A stretch of 64,000 nt of DNA from Climacteris rufus (lineage: Eukaryota; Chordata; Aves; Passeriformes; Climacteridae). This document shows, piece after piece, positions 53,797-64,000 of the stretch. Positions within the stretch are counted from its first letter, which is position 1. Each line of letters begins with the position of its first letter. The DNA lies in NCBI GenBank assembly GCA_013398175.1, contig VZRZ01007703.1:1871604-1935603 (forward strand), read 5' to 3'. The notes under the pieces were generated by a model that ran no database searches, was not told the DNA's origin, and was given only the letters and a program-made list of their open reading frames with translations. The position numbers and the translations under genes are program-made.

Positions 53797-55477
53797 GTTG
53801 TATGTACCCTACATACACCCAAGAGAGCTGATATGGACCCTACATACACAGAGAGTTACTTCTGTAGAGGGGGAGCATTTTGAGCCTTACTTGCTTTTTC
53901 TACTCATTGAAATGTTTATATGTCCAGTACATAGAATTTACCCTATAAATATCATATCTTTCTTATAAAAATACAGGCTTAATCTAAAAAGACTGCTTAA
54001 TCAAACATTAAATCATTGCAGTAACACTGAAAATCACAATATTTTTTAATTAGTGAAGTTTAAGTACAACAAACATGTTGTTTTAAAAAGTAACTCCATT
54101 TAAACATTCCTATCAATTCACACCTTTTAGAAGGGAGATCTTATAACTGTGGGAAATACTTAAAATATTTCTTCTGTATATTACAAACTTCCGTCATGAT
54201 TTTAAAATTTATACTATCACAAATTCAAACTACAGGAAACCTAGGTTGCATGGAATCTTCAGTTTTGTGGATTATGGATTGTTTACTTTTTTCAGCCTTT
54301 TGTGAGGTTACAGAATGATGGCATTACACTTTATTATAGAGCCAGAGATCATTCCTTTGCTTTAGTTTTAGTACTAAAAGCAGTTAATATTTCATTGCAT
54401 TACAGTGAGCCTGAGACATGTCAAGAATGGATAGACAACTTCAGCAACTTCAGTCCTAGATCAGAAACTTTACATTCTTACTAAATCCTAACCCTCGTTC
54501 CTTACATTCTGAAAACAAAAGGGTGTCTCATTTTCTCCATCTGTTCTAGTACAACCCAAAACTTCTCATGACAAAAGCACTAAAATGGGCCTATATCAAG
54601 CTTTTCAAGCAAACAAGGCCAAACCACCTCTCTGCTTCGAGCCATAAAGATTGATCAGATGGCACTGTCTATTATTGCTCAAAAGTCATAATTGCTCTTG
54701 CAAGAGCCTAAGATGAAGAGATGTTATGTTTATACAAACAAGATACAATGTATTAATGCAATGCTGTCCATCAATTACTCCTCAGCAAGCTGTCCATGTT
54801 TATTCTCCTACTCTGTGGTGTCCCAAACTAAAATTAATTTATACACCTTACATTTCTTTTGTTAGAACCTTAATTTACCTTGCATTCCTGCTGAGAGCTC
54901 ATTCACAAACAGTTTCTGTGGCACAGCTGACATGCAATAGCTTGTTCACATGTCACAGTGTTCCAAGTTACAATTAAATCATGGGCCAGCATCCCAGAGA
55001 GCCTTGCACTGATAGAGACCTCCAGTGTGCAAGCTGCCCTTTGTGTGCACGTGCTCTGGCACTCACTGCACATCTCCCTTGAGCTGCCCTCGGAATCTGC
55101 CACAGGAGAGGATGTGCTGCTTTTCCTTCACTGACCACAGAGGATTCACCGCCAGAACATGCGGCCTCTGGCAACAAAACATTGTTCTCAGGGTCCTTTC
55201 TGACATTTGTTTCTTTGGATTTTCTCCCTCTATAACTGTTACATTTAGCTATGTCAAAGAGGAAAAAAACCCTCTAAATTAAAATCATTATATATATCCA
55301 GTTTATATTTAAATTACTGACATAATGGTTTACTACATATCAGGAAGTGAGGTGACGGCAGGGGGTGAGGCCCTTGTTAATAATCAATGCCCTGGGCAGC
55401 ACACATAAGAAATTTAATTTGCAATGTCAGATCTGATACTCTTTCGTCTAAGAGAAGTCATTTGACTCCTCTGTCTC

Positions 55478-55522
55478 ATATATATATACACACATATATA
55501 TATATATATACACACACACACA
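55478..55522. repeat. (TA)n/(CA)n compound microsatellite
   Basis: Alternating TA runs broken by CACACA and ending in a CA run. Likely polymorphic in length. Confidence 0.95.
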
Positions 55523-57837
55523 GAAAAACCTCTCCTCCATTTTACTAACAGAAAAGAACAAACATAGTTGCCTTCCAGTAATAGTGCGAAGGTTAATCTA
55601 CTTGTAAATTCAGAAGCATGGAAGTACATTGTAGATTTCAAATATTATTAATTCTCACAGACACATATTTACCACTGTACCAGACCTAAAGAGACTGCAT
55701 CTTGTTTCCTTCATAAAACAGTTAAAAGTTCTCTAAAGCTGAGAGAAGTGAACATGTTAAAGGATTTCCCCACTTTATTAATAGGTAAAGAAATAAAATA
55801 AAGGACTATATGACAATAAGCTCTTTTTACCACATCCCCTTCTCTAAAATACATGTCTACCCATAAAAGCCAGATGAATGAATACCCTTTACCAAAGAAG
55901 ATGCTACTTAGAAAATACTTAAAAATGCAGTCACTGGTACATATTTCAAGACTAAATAAATTGTGCCTGAGCAGGAAACTGATCTAAAGATGGTTAGATT
56001 CATACTGGAGGAAAAGAAATATTCTCAACTACATACTAAAAGATGGATAAATGACAAGGATATTTCTTGTAAGAAAAAGCACTCCATATTTTACCATCAT
56101 ATTCAACATGCTAAATATCATTCCCAGATTCCCTGAAAATAGTGCTGTGATAAATCTCTCAGGGAAAAAAAAAGAGGGAGGAGGGAAAAATGCTCATTTT
56201 TACTTTGTTGAATTTTGAACCAATTTAATCTACTACTTACTTGCTACTCCTTAAGGTTGCAACTTATTTTAATAATGAAAAGATTACAACTAAAGTTTTA
56301 CAGTCCACAATTCATTGTAGGCACAGACATTTGTTAAAAAACGTCAGGATTGGACACAAAGGTTGACAGATTTTCAACCAGCAACTTCAGGAGCCAAGCA
56401 AAACAATACATTTATTTGTTGAGCTACTATGTCAGCCAAGAATGGTTACACTTCTCTCAATCCAAAGGTCATGCTAAGATTTGCTACTTAAGAGGTAACA
56501 AGATGCCTGCTGTTTTCAAGGACAGCAATTCAATTCCATGTCTGAACTGTAATTGTGATATGCAGCGAGTTTCTCAATCTTGACATGTTAGGTAAGAAAG
56601 GGTTCTATTTAAGGTGATGCCCTCTGGGTGAGGAAAATTGAAGGACCAGTACTGTGCATGACATATGCTGTAAGCTATTACACCTGTATAGCAGCTACTC
56701 CTGAAGTATTAACAGAGAAGGACAGCATGCAATGGCATCCTGCCTTCTTGATGCCATCTAGAGCAATGCTCACAGAAGAAACTCCGTATTGTAAAACAAA
56801 AAACCTTACCCAAATAGAAATCTAAATGGTTTCATATAGCCTCTGTAATCAGATCACTTTGGAAAGCAGTTACACCATATGAACAGTATATTCATACATA
56901 AGACACAGGAGCAGTTTACTATTACACAGGCAAAAGTCAGCACACTGCTAAATCATGATTTATATAAAAGCTCATGCTACTGACAATTCTTTAAATCTGA
57001 CTACATAAACATACAAATAAAAAGCAGAACAGAAGTTCTTCAAATAGAGATGTACAAATCTTAATTCTCAACCAAGATATACACAGTAGGTATCATAATG
57101 AAATCCAGAAATACTGTGACTACAATTCCATATGCATGAAAAAGCTTTCCAAGTGAGAAAATGTGATTTCCAAACTCAGGTTAGAAACAAGTCTGTGACT
57201 TTAGCTCCAGTGCTACATTAACTTGCTTTTTAACAATGTTCAATGCTTTTAACAGGAGTTAAGGAATCTTGACCAAAGCCACACCTGTACCATACTCTGA
57301 TGTTTGAGCATTTTACTGATCATAGTGGAGTTGACTCCTTTAACTATAATGAAGATACCAGAGCACAGCTTTATTAAGCCTGCACTATTTTTCATTTCTA
57401 ATGAACTAAAATAACAATAATACTATGAAGATACTTTATACAGACAGTTTCTGTAATACTTATCACATATTGAGGATTCTAAGACATTGCTCCTTCCTTC
57501 ATGCTACTCCTCTCCTTTTGATTCTCTGCTTTAATTTCTGGTTTATCTTGCTTGAGACACTACTGATTTTTAACTAAAAAGCAAAGAAACAAAACCTGTA
57601 ATACGAAAACCTGGCCAAATTAAGAAGGTGCAAGCCCAGTTCTAACACAATGACAAACTACTGAGTACTTTAAAACAAAAAAGAAAAAAAATATAATTAT
57701 ACCAATAAAAAACCCCATTACTATAAAAACTCTTGTGATCCTTCCAGAAAGTGCTATGACAACCAGCACTCCTAAAATACATTTCTTTTCAAAAATATTG
57801 TACACATATCTACAGAACTATTGTAAGTCATGTCAGC

Positions 57838-57883
57838 TTTTAAAATGTATAATCAAATGCATGTTTTTAAAATGTATAATCAA
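57838..57883. repeat. 19-bp direct repeat, 27 bp apart
   Basis: TTTTAAAATGTATAATCAA occurs at 57,838-57,856 and exactly again at 57,865-57,883. Confidence 0.9.
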
Positions 57884-59619
57884 TATTACTACACATGTGA
57901 AACTGTGTTAGAGTCTAACCAGCAAATGTACTGATGTCAGCAACTGATGGCATAATTAGTTTCAGCAGAATCATAAGAAGATATGATTAAACTTTAAAAG
58001 GTTTAAGTAATTTTATCACTGTAAAATGCTTGTTGATAAAAGCTCTAAGCTTTGAAGATACAAAGCTAAGATTAATAGAGCAATTTCTGACATATCATTA
58101 TTAATTTTTTAATAGGATAGTGTCCACAGGCTCTTGTCAGAATTGCGGCATTATTACACCCGGCATTGTACAAAGTTCAGAATACCTAGACTGCTTTCTA
58201 AAGATGCTGGAAACTGTTTATATGATCTTAAAAGTCATGACTAATCCAATATGCCTAATATTTTAAAAATAATAATATCAGAAAGCAGACAAAAGAGAAG
58301 ACCAGAAACCATAAAGGTTGTGAGGATTAACCACATGAATAACATCATGGTTTGTAGTGAAAGCTGGGTGCCTTTTTTTTCCTTTTAGTCATAAAAGGAA
58401 ACGTGGGCAAGTTTTGCTGGCCATTCCCCAAGTGATATGACCAGGTAAACTCCTAATAGTGTCATAATATGAATGGGGGTCCAGAAAGTATGGCTCCAGG
58501 GAATTAAAAATGAAGAAAAGATAGCTGTAAGGTAGGTATCTGTGGCAGAAGAAAAGCATGACAATGCCTCACTGGAAAGACAGAAGATACTTTATTTCAG
58601 GAAAGGATGTAATTGGTAAGGGACAGATTAAGGCAAAACAAAGATTTGAATCCTGAAGAGATGTACACGCACAGTTTATATACTGTATTTACAGACTCTG
58701 ACTACATGCATATGTTATAAATTATGGCAGTAGGGGCTCGATGCTTCTCTTTTACCAAAGCACCACGGTGGTAGAACTCCAGTGTTTTCTCTTGTACACA
58801 GTTTACACAGCCTTGGATTAACACAGAAACAAGATCTGAGAATTCTGCATCAGGACAGTCTGCAGAATTGGTCTCTTGTTAGGTTATTTTATGAGTGCTT
58901 TTTAACTTCAATCACTGTAATCCCATTTGCCCAGACTAACACCCCTACGTGTACTAACGAAGCAACACTAAGCTGTAAATTCCTTCTGTCTGGTCCAAGC
59001 AAGACAATCGTTATCTGGAGATAGACATGATAGCATAGAGTAATTTAAATAGCTATTCTACAAACCAACCTTTCATCTCAGGCAGAAAAGGGAAGGAAAA
59101 GAAATGGGTATTAAAACAGATCACAGCTTAAAGTAATGAAACCAACATGCATTTGTTGTTCACTCAAGTATTTCTGACCTGACCATCTGGGAAAAGAAAA
59201 GGCAGTACTTCACAGCAATAGGTATTACAGTAGTCCTAACATGCTGAGTTACTGAACTGTCTGAAATGTTTATGGTTAATTAACTGTACGTTACACTGAC
59301 AAGTCTCAACATCAGTCACACATACACATACAGAGATATATTTTATAAGGCTACAAAACTGTCTGAGTTTTATTAGCAATAAAAAAATGTCAGCTTTTAT
59401 CATGCAAGCAACTATTAAAACCATGTGAAAGAGGCAAACTGACAAAGAAAGGAAAAAGTATACAGGTCTCATTATTGTGACCAGTGTCAAAAGGCTATTA
59501 CACTGATACAGTAGTGTTATAATAAAACAATCAGAAAATTAATACTGAGTCAATACATACATCTGATGGTCAGCTGATAAAAGAGAAAGGAAAATAAACA
59601 ACCAGAAGGAACACTGTAC

Positions 59620-59795
59620 CTTTTAGCACTAGTTGACAGTTTAGCAGCTGTTTTGCTTGATATTTTGCCCTCTTTTTTCTTGGGTTGAACTTGCTCCCTC
59701 TCTTGTTCCTGCTGAACACCTTCACGCTGATCTCCATCAGAGCTGCCTCCACTAGTGCTTGGACTATCATCCACTCTCTGCCCCTCTGTAGACAT
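59620..59795 (-). CDS. UBE2E2: UBE2E2 first coding exon (residues 1-58 plus two bases of codon 59)
   Basis: This exon encodes the start of a ubiquitin-conjugating enzyme of the UBE2E family, which takes ubiquitin from E1 and passes it to substrates with RING E3 ligases. The ATG is at 59,795, and the peptide starts MSTEGQRVDDSPSTSGGSSD. An acidic, Glu/Gln-rich stretch follows (about residues 21-36), then a basic patch PKKKEGK (about 38-44) and the family signature SSKTAAKLSTSAK (46-58). This is the disordered extension that sets UBE2E proteins apart from UBE2D; in the family it is reported to be self-ubiquitinated and to limit chain building. The pattern fits UBE2E2, not UBE2E1 or UBE2E3, whose N-termini differ. 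The start has G at -3. The donor is AAAAG|GTACAG, leaving AG, which with the A opening the next exon makes Arg59. Compared with the mammalian protein from memory, residues 5, 26 and 31 appear changed (A to G, S to G, P to Q). Confidence 0.95.
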
Positions 59796-59808
59796 GGCAG
59801 ATACTGCA
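59796..59808 (-). other. UBE2E2: UBE2E2 exon 2, 5' UTR part and splice acceptor
   Basis: Just upstream of the ATG, the minus strand reads a T-rich tract ending TTTTTGCTCAG, a good 3' splice site, which places the first exon base at 59,808. A second CAG five bases further in would start the exon at 59,803; both leave the start codon intact. About 13 (or 8) untranslated bases therefore sit on this exon, and the rest of the 5' UTR must come from exon 1. Confidence 0.75.
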
Positions 59809-60020
59809 CTGAGCAAAAACAAACAAAAGTTAGCCTTTTGAGAAGAAACTGCCCAATAATATTTCTTACATGCCTTAAGGAAAGACTACATAGGATATAT
59901 GTCTATATATACATAATGCTTGTTTTACAGTACTTCAGTAATCCTAGTACTGAAGTTTTGCCACATCTTAAAATAATTCAGGAGTTCATAATTTTAAACA
60001 CTGTACCTCCCCTGCTCCCC

Positions 60021-60130
60021 CAAGAAACCCAACCCACAAACAAAACCCAAACCACCCAAACAACCAACCCCCCCCACCAAATCCCCTCAGATATATATAT
60101 GTGTATATGTGTACATATATATATATATAT
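60021..60130. repeat. A/C-rich tract followed by a TA/GTA microsatellite
   Basis: 60,021-60,089 is almost pure A and C (AAACCCAACCCACAAACAAA and similar, with a run of nine C near 60,068). 60,090-60,130 is an interrupted TA/TG dinucleotide repeat. Confidence 0.85.
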
Positions 60131-60789
60131 GAAAACTAGAAGTTATTGAAGTGGGAAACATAATCCTGCAAGTGTAAAACCATTCAATGTGAATTGTATT
60201 TTCCAACCGCTCAGCAGTATTGTGAGCTAGCTTTCCCATCACTATGCCACCAATTCAAATTTAACATATTTTGTTAAAAACTGAGTTATTACTATCTTAA
60301 GACTCTCTGTTATCCCATATGAAATAAATATGTGGGCTCATTCCAAGTCTACAATGTGGGTTTCCACATTACAAAATCCACATCTTGGCATGCTCGATGG
60401 AAACACTCACAGAACCCAAAAGCTCTAACACAGGACTGTTTGTATTTACTAAAATGTTAAGCACAACGGTAGAGGATATAAGGAAGCTTTTTCCTGACAA
60501 ATTTCATTCAGGCAACATGAGGCAGCAAAGCTGTCAGAGAACACAAACAGCAAGAAACCTCGGTATATTTCAGAAGTCAAGTGCTTTATGTGCACACTTC
60601 TGATACTAGTTAGCTATGTTAATTTCTTCCTTCATTTTAAATAGTATAACAATATGCCGACAGATGAGGAATTACAAGCCCACTGTTACAGCTGTCATGA
60701 CTTCTCAAAGTCTCAAACTGTTCTAATGAAGGGCAGATGTCCATGCAAAACTCTTACTGAATTAGCATATGTGGTGGCACTGACTGATT

Positions 60790-60889
60790 AAAAAAAAAAA
60801 AAAAATCAAAAAACAACAAAACCCAACAAACAAAAAACCCAAACCAACAAAACCAAAATCAAATCAAAACCAAACTAAACTGAAACCCA
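60790..60889. repeat. A/C-rich low-complexity tract with poly-A head
   Basis: A run of 15 or 16 A followed by about 85 bp of AAAC/AACC-type sequence with almost no G on plus. No mobile element body was recognised on either side. Confidence 0.85.
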
Positions 60890-63043
60890 GGTCTTTCTTT
60901 TAACTCCAAATCTGTAGCTTATACACCTATGTTATATATCTTCCTCTAGAGATTTTTAATAAAAAGCACACAGGCCCAAACGTTACTTGCTTACACCCAC
61001 ACAATCCCCACATATCTGGGAGGTTTTCTGATCAAATCTGTCTGAATCAAGAATTTGCTCTTTCAAACACAAAGGGTTTTAAATTGCTGTGAACTTTGAC
61101 TTGCTTTTCCTCTTACCTATGTACAGGCACCATCACAATTACGAACAAAACTATTCACCTTGACTATTATTATATGTTTTAAGACTCGCTCAAGGGAGAA
61201 TAATGAGATTTCAGGCTCAGATTCAACCATGCTTATTCTGAGGATTAAACAAAGTTCATCTCTCTATACGTATTTATGGAAAGAGACAGCAAAGGAAAAG
61301 TAAATTAATATCAATGCCAACAGGGTTATATTGGAAAGGATGCTTTTTATAAGTGTTCTCTAGTTACAGAATAGAAATAAATTTACTCCTACACTGAAAA
61401 ACTCTCACCAAGATCTAATTCTATCAAATAATACACACTGTGGAGTGGAAGAAATAATTTCTTCAGGCATTATTGACACATCCATCTAACTTCAGGAGGA
61501 ATTAGGTCTTTTTTGTCTAATTTGTGAAGCTATACTGAAAAAGATTTCTGGAAGTATGGCACCCCTTCAAAACGTTCAGATATTAAAAGAAATGGCCAGG
61601 AATACTAAGTGATAGATATGTGACTAAGGTTTCCCTTAATCAGCTTAAGCTGCATTTTGGATTTTATAATAGAAAAGAATATTTTTATATATAAATACAC
61701 AACATATAGCCTGCTCATTGAAGTAACTGAAATAATGCACCATTTCTGCCCTAAAATTAAAATACAAAAATTGTTCAAGAACAATTTATCCTGTAGTACA
61801 GCTACCACAATATATTTAACCTAGTTCGTAAATTTACACAGGCTGATGTTCAGATATTTAAATCCTGGTTGTCAGATTTCAAAGTGAAAGCAACAGAACA
61901 TTTACATATAATAAACCACAAAAGTATCACATTCTGACAAGTCAAAATATGCATTTAATAACTATCATTCAATTTTGATAGTAAGTACCCATTTTATTTG
62001 CTTCTACATAAAGTTAAAATACAATCTCATCTCATCTCTTTTTATAAGACTTTTGATGGCCTTTATTTGCCCTAGATTTTACTTCTGAACTTTGCTTAAT
62101 ACATCTAACTTTAAAGAGAAAAATTCTCTCTTCATAGTGTACATAGGCTTTAACACTGCAGGCCAGAAACTTAAAAGCAGATTTAATAATGCTTATATGC
62201 ATAGGACATCTGCTATGAATAATCTTGGCTATAAATATTACTATTATCCAAAAAACAACTGTATTCACTTCATAAGTTCAGGTTACTACTCAGCAGACAA
62301 ACACTGTAACAGTAGCCCAAAGCATATAATTACTGTAACATGTAATGCCAGCATTTACAAGAGGAAAATGCTTAAATCTGTCATTTGATGTCTGGCTAGT
62401 TACTTGGTTTGTTGGGTTTTTTTTCTCATTTCTCCTTCTCTCTCTGTTCCCCTTTCTGACATCCAGGCAATTCTTTCTATTCCCTCTCCTCACAGTATCT
62501 GCAATTTTAGGAATGCTTATTCAAGGGATGCTCAATATTGCAATAAAAACATGTTTTATGGGACCTGAAGTTCAACACTTCAAACGGGGTCAAACTTAAA
62601 ATACAAACAAACATATGAACAAGTAAGCGAATGGGGAAAAAGACCAAAACAACTGAGGGGATGACGCTGTGAAGAAAACATTTCTCTGCCACTGACATAG
62701 ACAGAAATACAAGATACTCCTCGAATGTGAAAAGCCATGAGTGTGTTTGCAACTGTCACAAAGAGCAAGAGGGAAGACACATGATGTCCAGGTTCCCGGC
62801 TGCCAGGCTATTCTACATTCAGACGAGGGTTGCTAACCTCCCTGCTGTTGTGCAGAGAAAAATGAGCAGAGGGGACAGAGGAAGGACTGAAAGGGGACTT
62901 AAAAGTCTCTCCCTTAACGTGAGATGAATCAGCAGAGAGACAGATTACAAGTGTGACTACAACTATCAATTCGAAGTGAAGAGTGTCCAAAATATTTTGC
63001 TTTTGTCAAATACATCCACTGGCACCTTCCACTTCCTCCTCAA

Positions 63044-63255
63044 AATAATAATAATAATAAAAAAAACAACAACAACAACAAAAAAAAAAACCAAACAAAA
63101 CAACAGCAAAAAAACCAAACAAACCCAAAACAAAGACAAAAAGAACCCCAAATCACCAACCATTATCACACACCACACTCCACAAAAAAACAAAACAAAA
63201 CAAAAAACCCAACCCAAAAAACACCGAAAAAAACCAAAAACAACCAAAAAACAAC
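63044..63255. repeat. (TAA)n then long A/C-rich tract near the promoter
   Basis: About five TAA units (63,044-63,060) pass into (AAC)n and then nearly 200 bp of A/C-rich sequence with few T or G on plus. It lies at most 0.3-1 kb downstream of the UBE2E2 start, so the early transcript would carry a long U/G-rich stretch. The 122-codon Lys/Thr-rich frame (plus) and Phe/Val/Leu-rich frame (minus) are composition artefacts. Confidence 0.9.
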
Positions 63256-63412
63256 AGCAGCGGGGACAGCAAGATCCTGGCAATGTGCAGATGGGTCCCA
63301 AGGGCGGCAGAGCTAGTGATGATGTCTTTCCAAAGCGGTCTTAATTTCCTATAAGCCAAGATAAATTGAGTATTTCTGCGGGGTCCACTGCGAGCAGCAA
63401 CGGCAGCAGCCG

Positions 63413-63419
63413 CCTTACT
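63413..63419 (-). other. Candidate splice donor of UBE2E2 non-coding exon 1
   Basis: On the minus strand the CpG-rich DNA ends with ATGAA|GTAAGG, putting the intron's first base at 63,418. It is the best donor-like motif I noticed between the island and the first coding exon. The exon side (GAA rather than CAG or AAG) is weak, and other GT sites exist inside the island, so this is a suggestion only. Confidence 0.3.
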
Positions 63420-63678
63420 TCATCTTCATTAGAAACCATAAAGGGCAGAAGGATCACAACGGCGCAGGACGGAGGCAGAAAGAGCCCGATTTGTGTCCGG
63501 GCAGGGTTCCCCAGGAAGAGCGGCACCCGGAGGGACGGGACGGGCCGGGCGTGGGCACACGCCACTCTCCCGCCGGGAAACCCCCACCGGGAGCGGGTGG
63601 GGGCCATGGGCATCCCCGGAACCACACACACCCCGCACCCCCACGGCCGGGCCAGGGTGAGAAGTAGGAGACAAGCGA

Positions 63679-63701
63679 GCAGAGGAGGAGGAGGAGGAGA
63701 C
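63679..63701 (+). repeat. Short (AGG)n trinucleotide run
   Basis: A short GAGGAGGAGG run of about six units lies inside the CpG island, in purine-rich context on the plus strand. Confidence 0.6.
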
Positions 63702-63731
63702 TGCGAGAGGAAGACGTCCGGGGGCACACGA

Positions 63732-63758
63732 GGGAAGGGAGAGGGCTGGGCTGAGGGG
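63732..63758 (+). other. G-quadruplex motif in the promoter island
   Basis: Five runs of at least three G are separated by loops of 2-4 bases (runs at 63,732, 63,737, 63,743, 63,748 and 63,755). This fits the standard G4 pattern on the plus strand, which is the template strand for UBE2E2. More G-runs follow at 63,765-63,790. Formation in cells is not shown by sequence alone. Confidence 0.6.
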
Positions 63759-64000
63759 CTCCTCGGGGCGTTCCGGGGGGTCGGGGGGGGTTGTGCCCTT
63801 CCCGAGGGGCTCCGTCCCGGAGTGCCCACCGCTGCCACGGGGTGTGGGGATGGCGCATCCGGGATCGTGGCGGGGGCAGGGGGTGCCCGGCGCCCGAGCG
63901 ACCGGGGGCGCAGCGAGTGCCGCGGGGACCACGCGAGGAGCGCGGGGCAGGGCCAGCGGGGGTGGCCGCTGCTCCCGCCCGCAGCAGGTCGAGCAGGACA

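Larger units (their letters stand above)
51548..59619 (-). other. UBE2E2 intron 2
   Basis: This is a complete intron of 8,072 bp with consensus ends (GTACAG donor at 59,619, CTTAAG acceptor at 51,548). It holds two CR1 fragments (52,036-52,690 and 53,598-53,796), a duplicated 70-bp block, a TA/CA microsatellite (55,478-55,522) and a 19-bp direct repeat near 57.84 kb. I see no other gene; open frames in it are short and look random. Confidence 0.85.
59809..63418 (-). other. UBE2E2 intron 1 (approximate)
   Basis: Between the CpG island and the first coding exon lie about 3.6 kb of AT-rich DNA. It holds a TA/GTA microsatellite (60,090-60,130), three A/C-rich tracts (60,021-60,089, 60,790-60,889, 63,061-63,255) and otherwise unique sequence. 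The right boundary depends on the candidate donor. I recognised no CR1 copy or other gene here. Confidence 0.6.
1..64000 (-). other. UBE2E2: UBE2E2 gene body, 5' part (partial gene)
   Basis: Two exons on the minus strand encode the N-terminal extension and first UBC helix of UBE2E2, in the right order and with matching splice phases. A CpG island lies upstream at the right edge. The gene is read from right to left. Exon 1 (non-coding) is expected inside or beyond the CpG island, and the left edge falls within intron 3. The mammalian protein is 201 residues long as I recall, so about 75 residues are encoded here and about 126 lie beyond the left edge. Placing the 5' end at 64,000 is only the window limit; the true transcription start is not resolved. 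Assigning everything left of 51,497 to intron 3 is inference from the missing downstream exons and the known very large size of the mammalian gene. Confidence 0.9.
63455..64000 (-). promoter_or_regulatory. UBE2E2: CpG island, probable UBE2E2 promoter and/or exon 1
   Basis: GC content and CpG density rise abruptly here compared with the AT-rich DNA to the left and stay high to the window edge. No TATA box was evident, as expected for a broad CpG-island housekeeping promoter. The strand follows from UBE2E2 lying just downstream. Several long GC-rich open frames on the minus strand (to 167 residues) are chance products of a stop-poor composition. The island may continue beyond 64,000, so neither the transcription start nor the upstream limit can be fixed. 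Confidence 0.8.

Noticed and set aside
51497..59795. UBE2E1 or UBE2E3 instead of UBE2E2
   Set aside because: The UBC-fold exon is shared, but the N-terminal extension (MSTE start, SPSTSGGSSDGDQ, PKKKEGK) fits UBE2E2 and not the others. Intact splice sites rule out a processed copy.
62966..63344. Phe/Val/Leu-rich (minus) and Lys/Thr-rich (plus) frames of over 110 codons
   Set aside because: Translation of a nearly pure A/C low-complexity tract.
63341..63932. Three long minus-strand frames (134-167 codons) in the CpG island
   Set aside because: GC-rich DNA has few stop codons; the peptides are Pro/Arg/Ser-rich and overlap in different frames. The UBE2E2 start is already fixed at 59,795.
1..64000. 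CRISPR arrays, operons, endogenous viral genes, tRNA or rRNA genes
   Set aside because: None seen. The spaced direct repeats are two- or three-copy local duplications, and nothing with retroviral gag, pol or env organisation or paired LTRs was recognised.

Overview
The window looks like AT-rich vertebrate nuclear DNA, most likely from a bird. Seven fragments of CR1 LINEs were recognised by eye, with the typical bird 3' UTR and end repeat. The recognisable coding exons carry canonical U2-type splice sites. I saw no bacterial-style genes, CRISPR arrays, rRNA or tRNA genes, and no intact retroviral genes.

The one gene I can name lies on the minus strand and is UBE2E2, a class III ubiquitin-conjugating enzyme (E2). 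It fills essentially the whole window from right to left. A CpG island at about 63,455-64,000 holds its promoter and/or non-coding exon 1, and may continue past the right edge. A 3.6-kb intron 1 follows. The first coding exon (59,620-59,808, ATG at 59,795) encodes residues 1-58 and two bases of codon 59. An 8.1-kb intron 2 leads to a 51-bp exon (51,497-51,547) encoding residues 59-75 and two bases of codon 76. From 51,496 to the left edge is the first part of a very long intron 3. The exons for the catalytic UBC core, including the active-site cysteine, are not in the window.

The intronic DNA holds 5'-truncated CR1 copies, six of seven in the same orientation as the gene. It also has AT microsatellites, a 33-bp minisatellite beside an exact 46-bp duplication next to an N, a 12-N gap in a poly-C tract, and many A/C-rich low-complexity tracts. 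Those tracts lie mostly with A/C on the plus strand, so the nascent transcript would be U/G-rich. Two small GC-rich patches, one CpG-dense, stand out, as do several repeat-free blocks that resemble conserved non-coding DNA.

I found no convincing new biological system. The most checkable leads are an exon-like ORF at 28,519-28,658 on the gene strand, a rearranged local duplication at 52.4-53.8 kb, the strand-biased A/C tracts, and a CpG micro-island near 2.5 kb.
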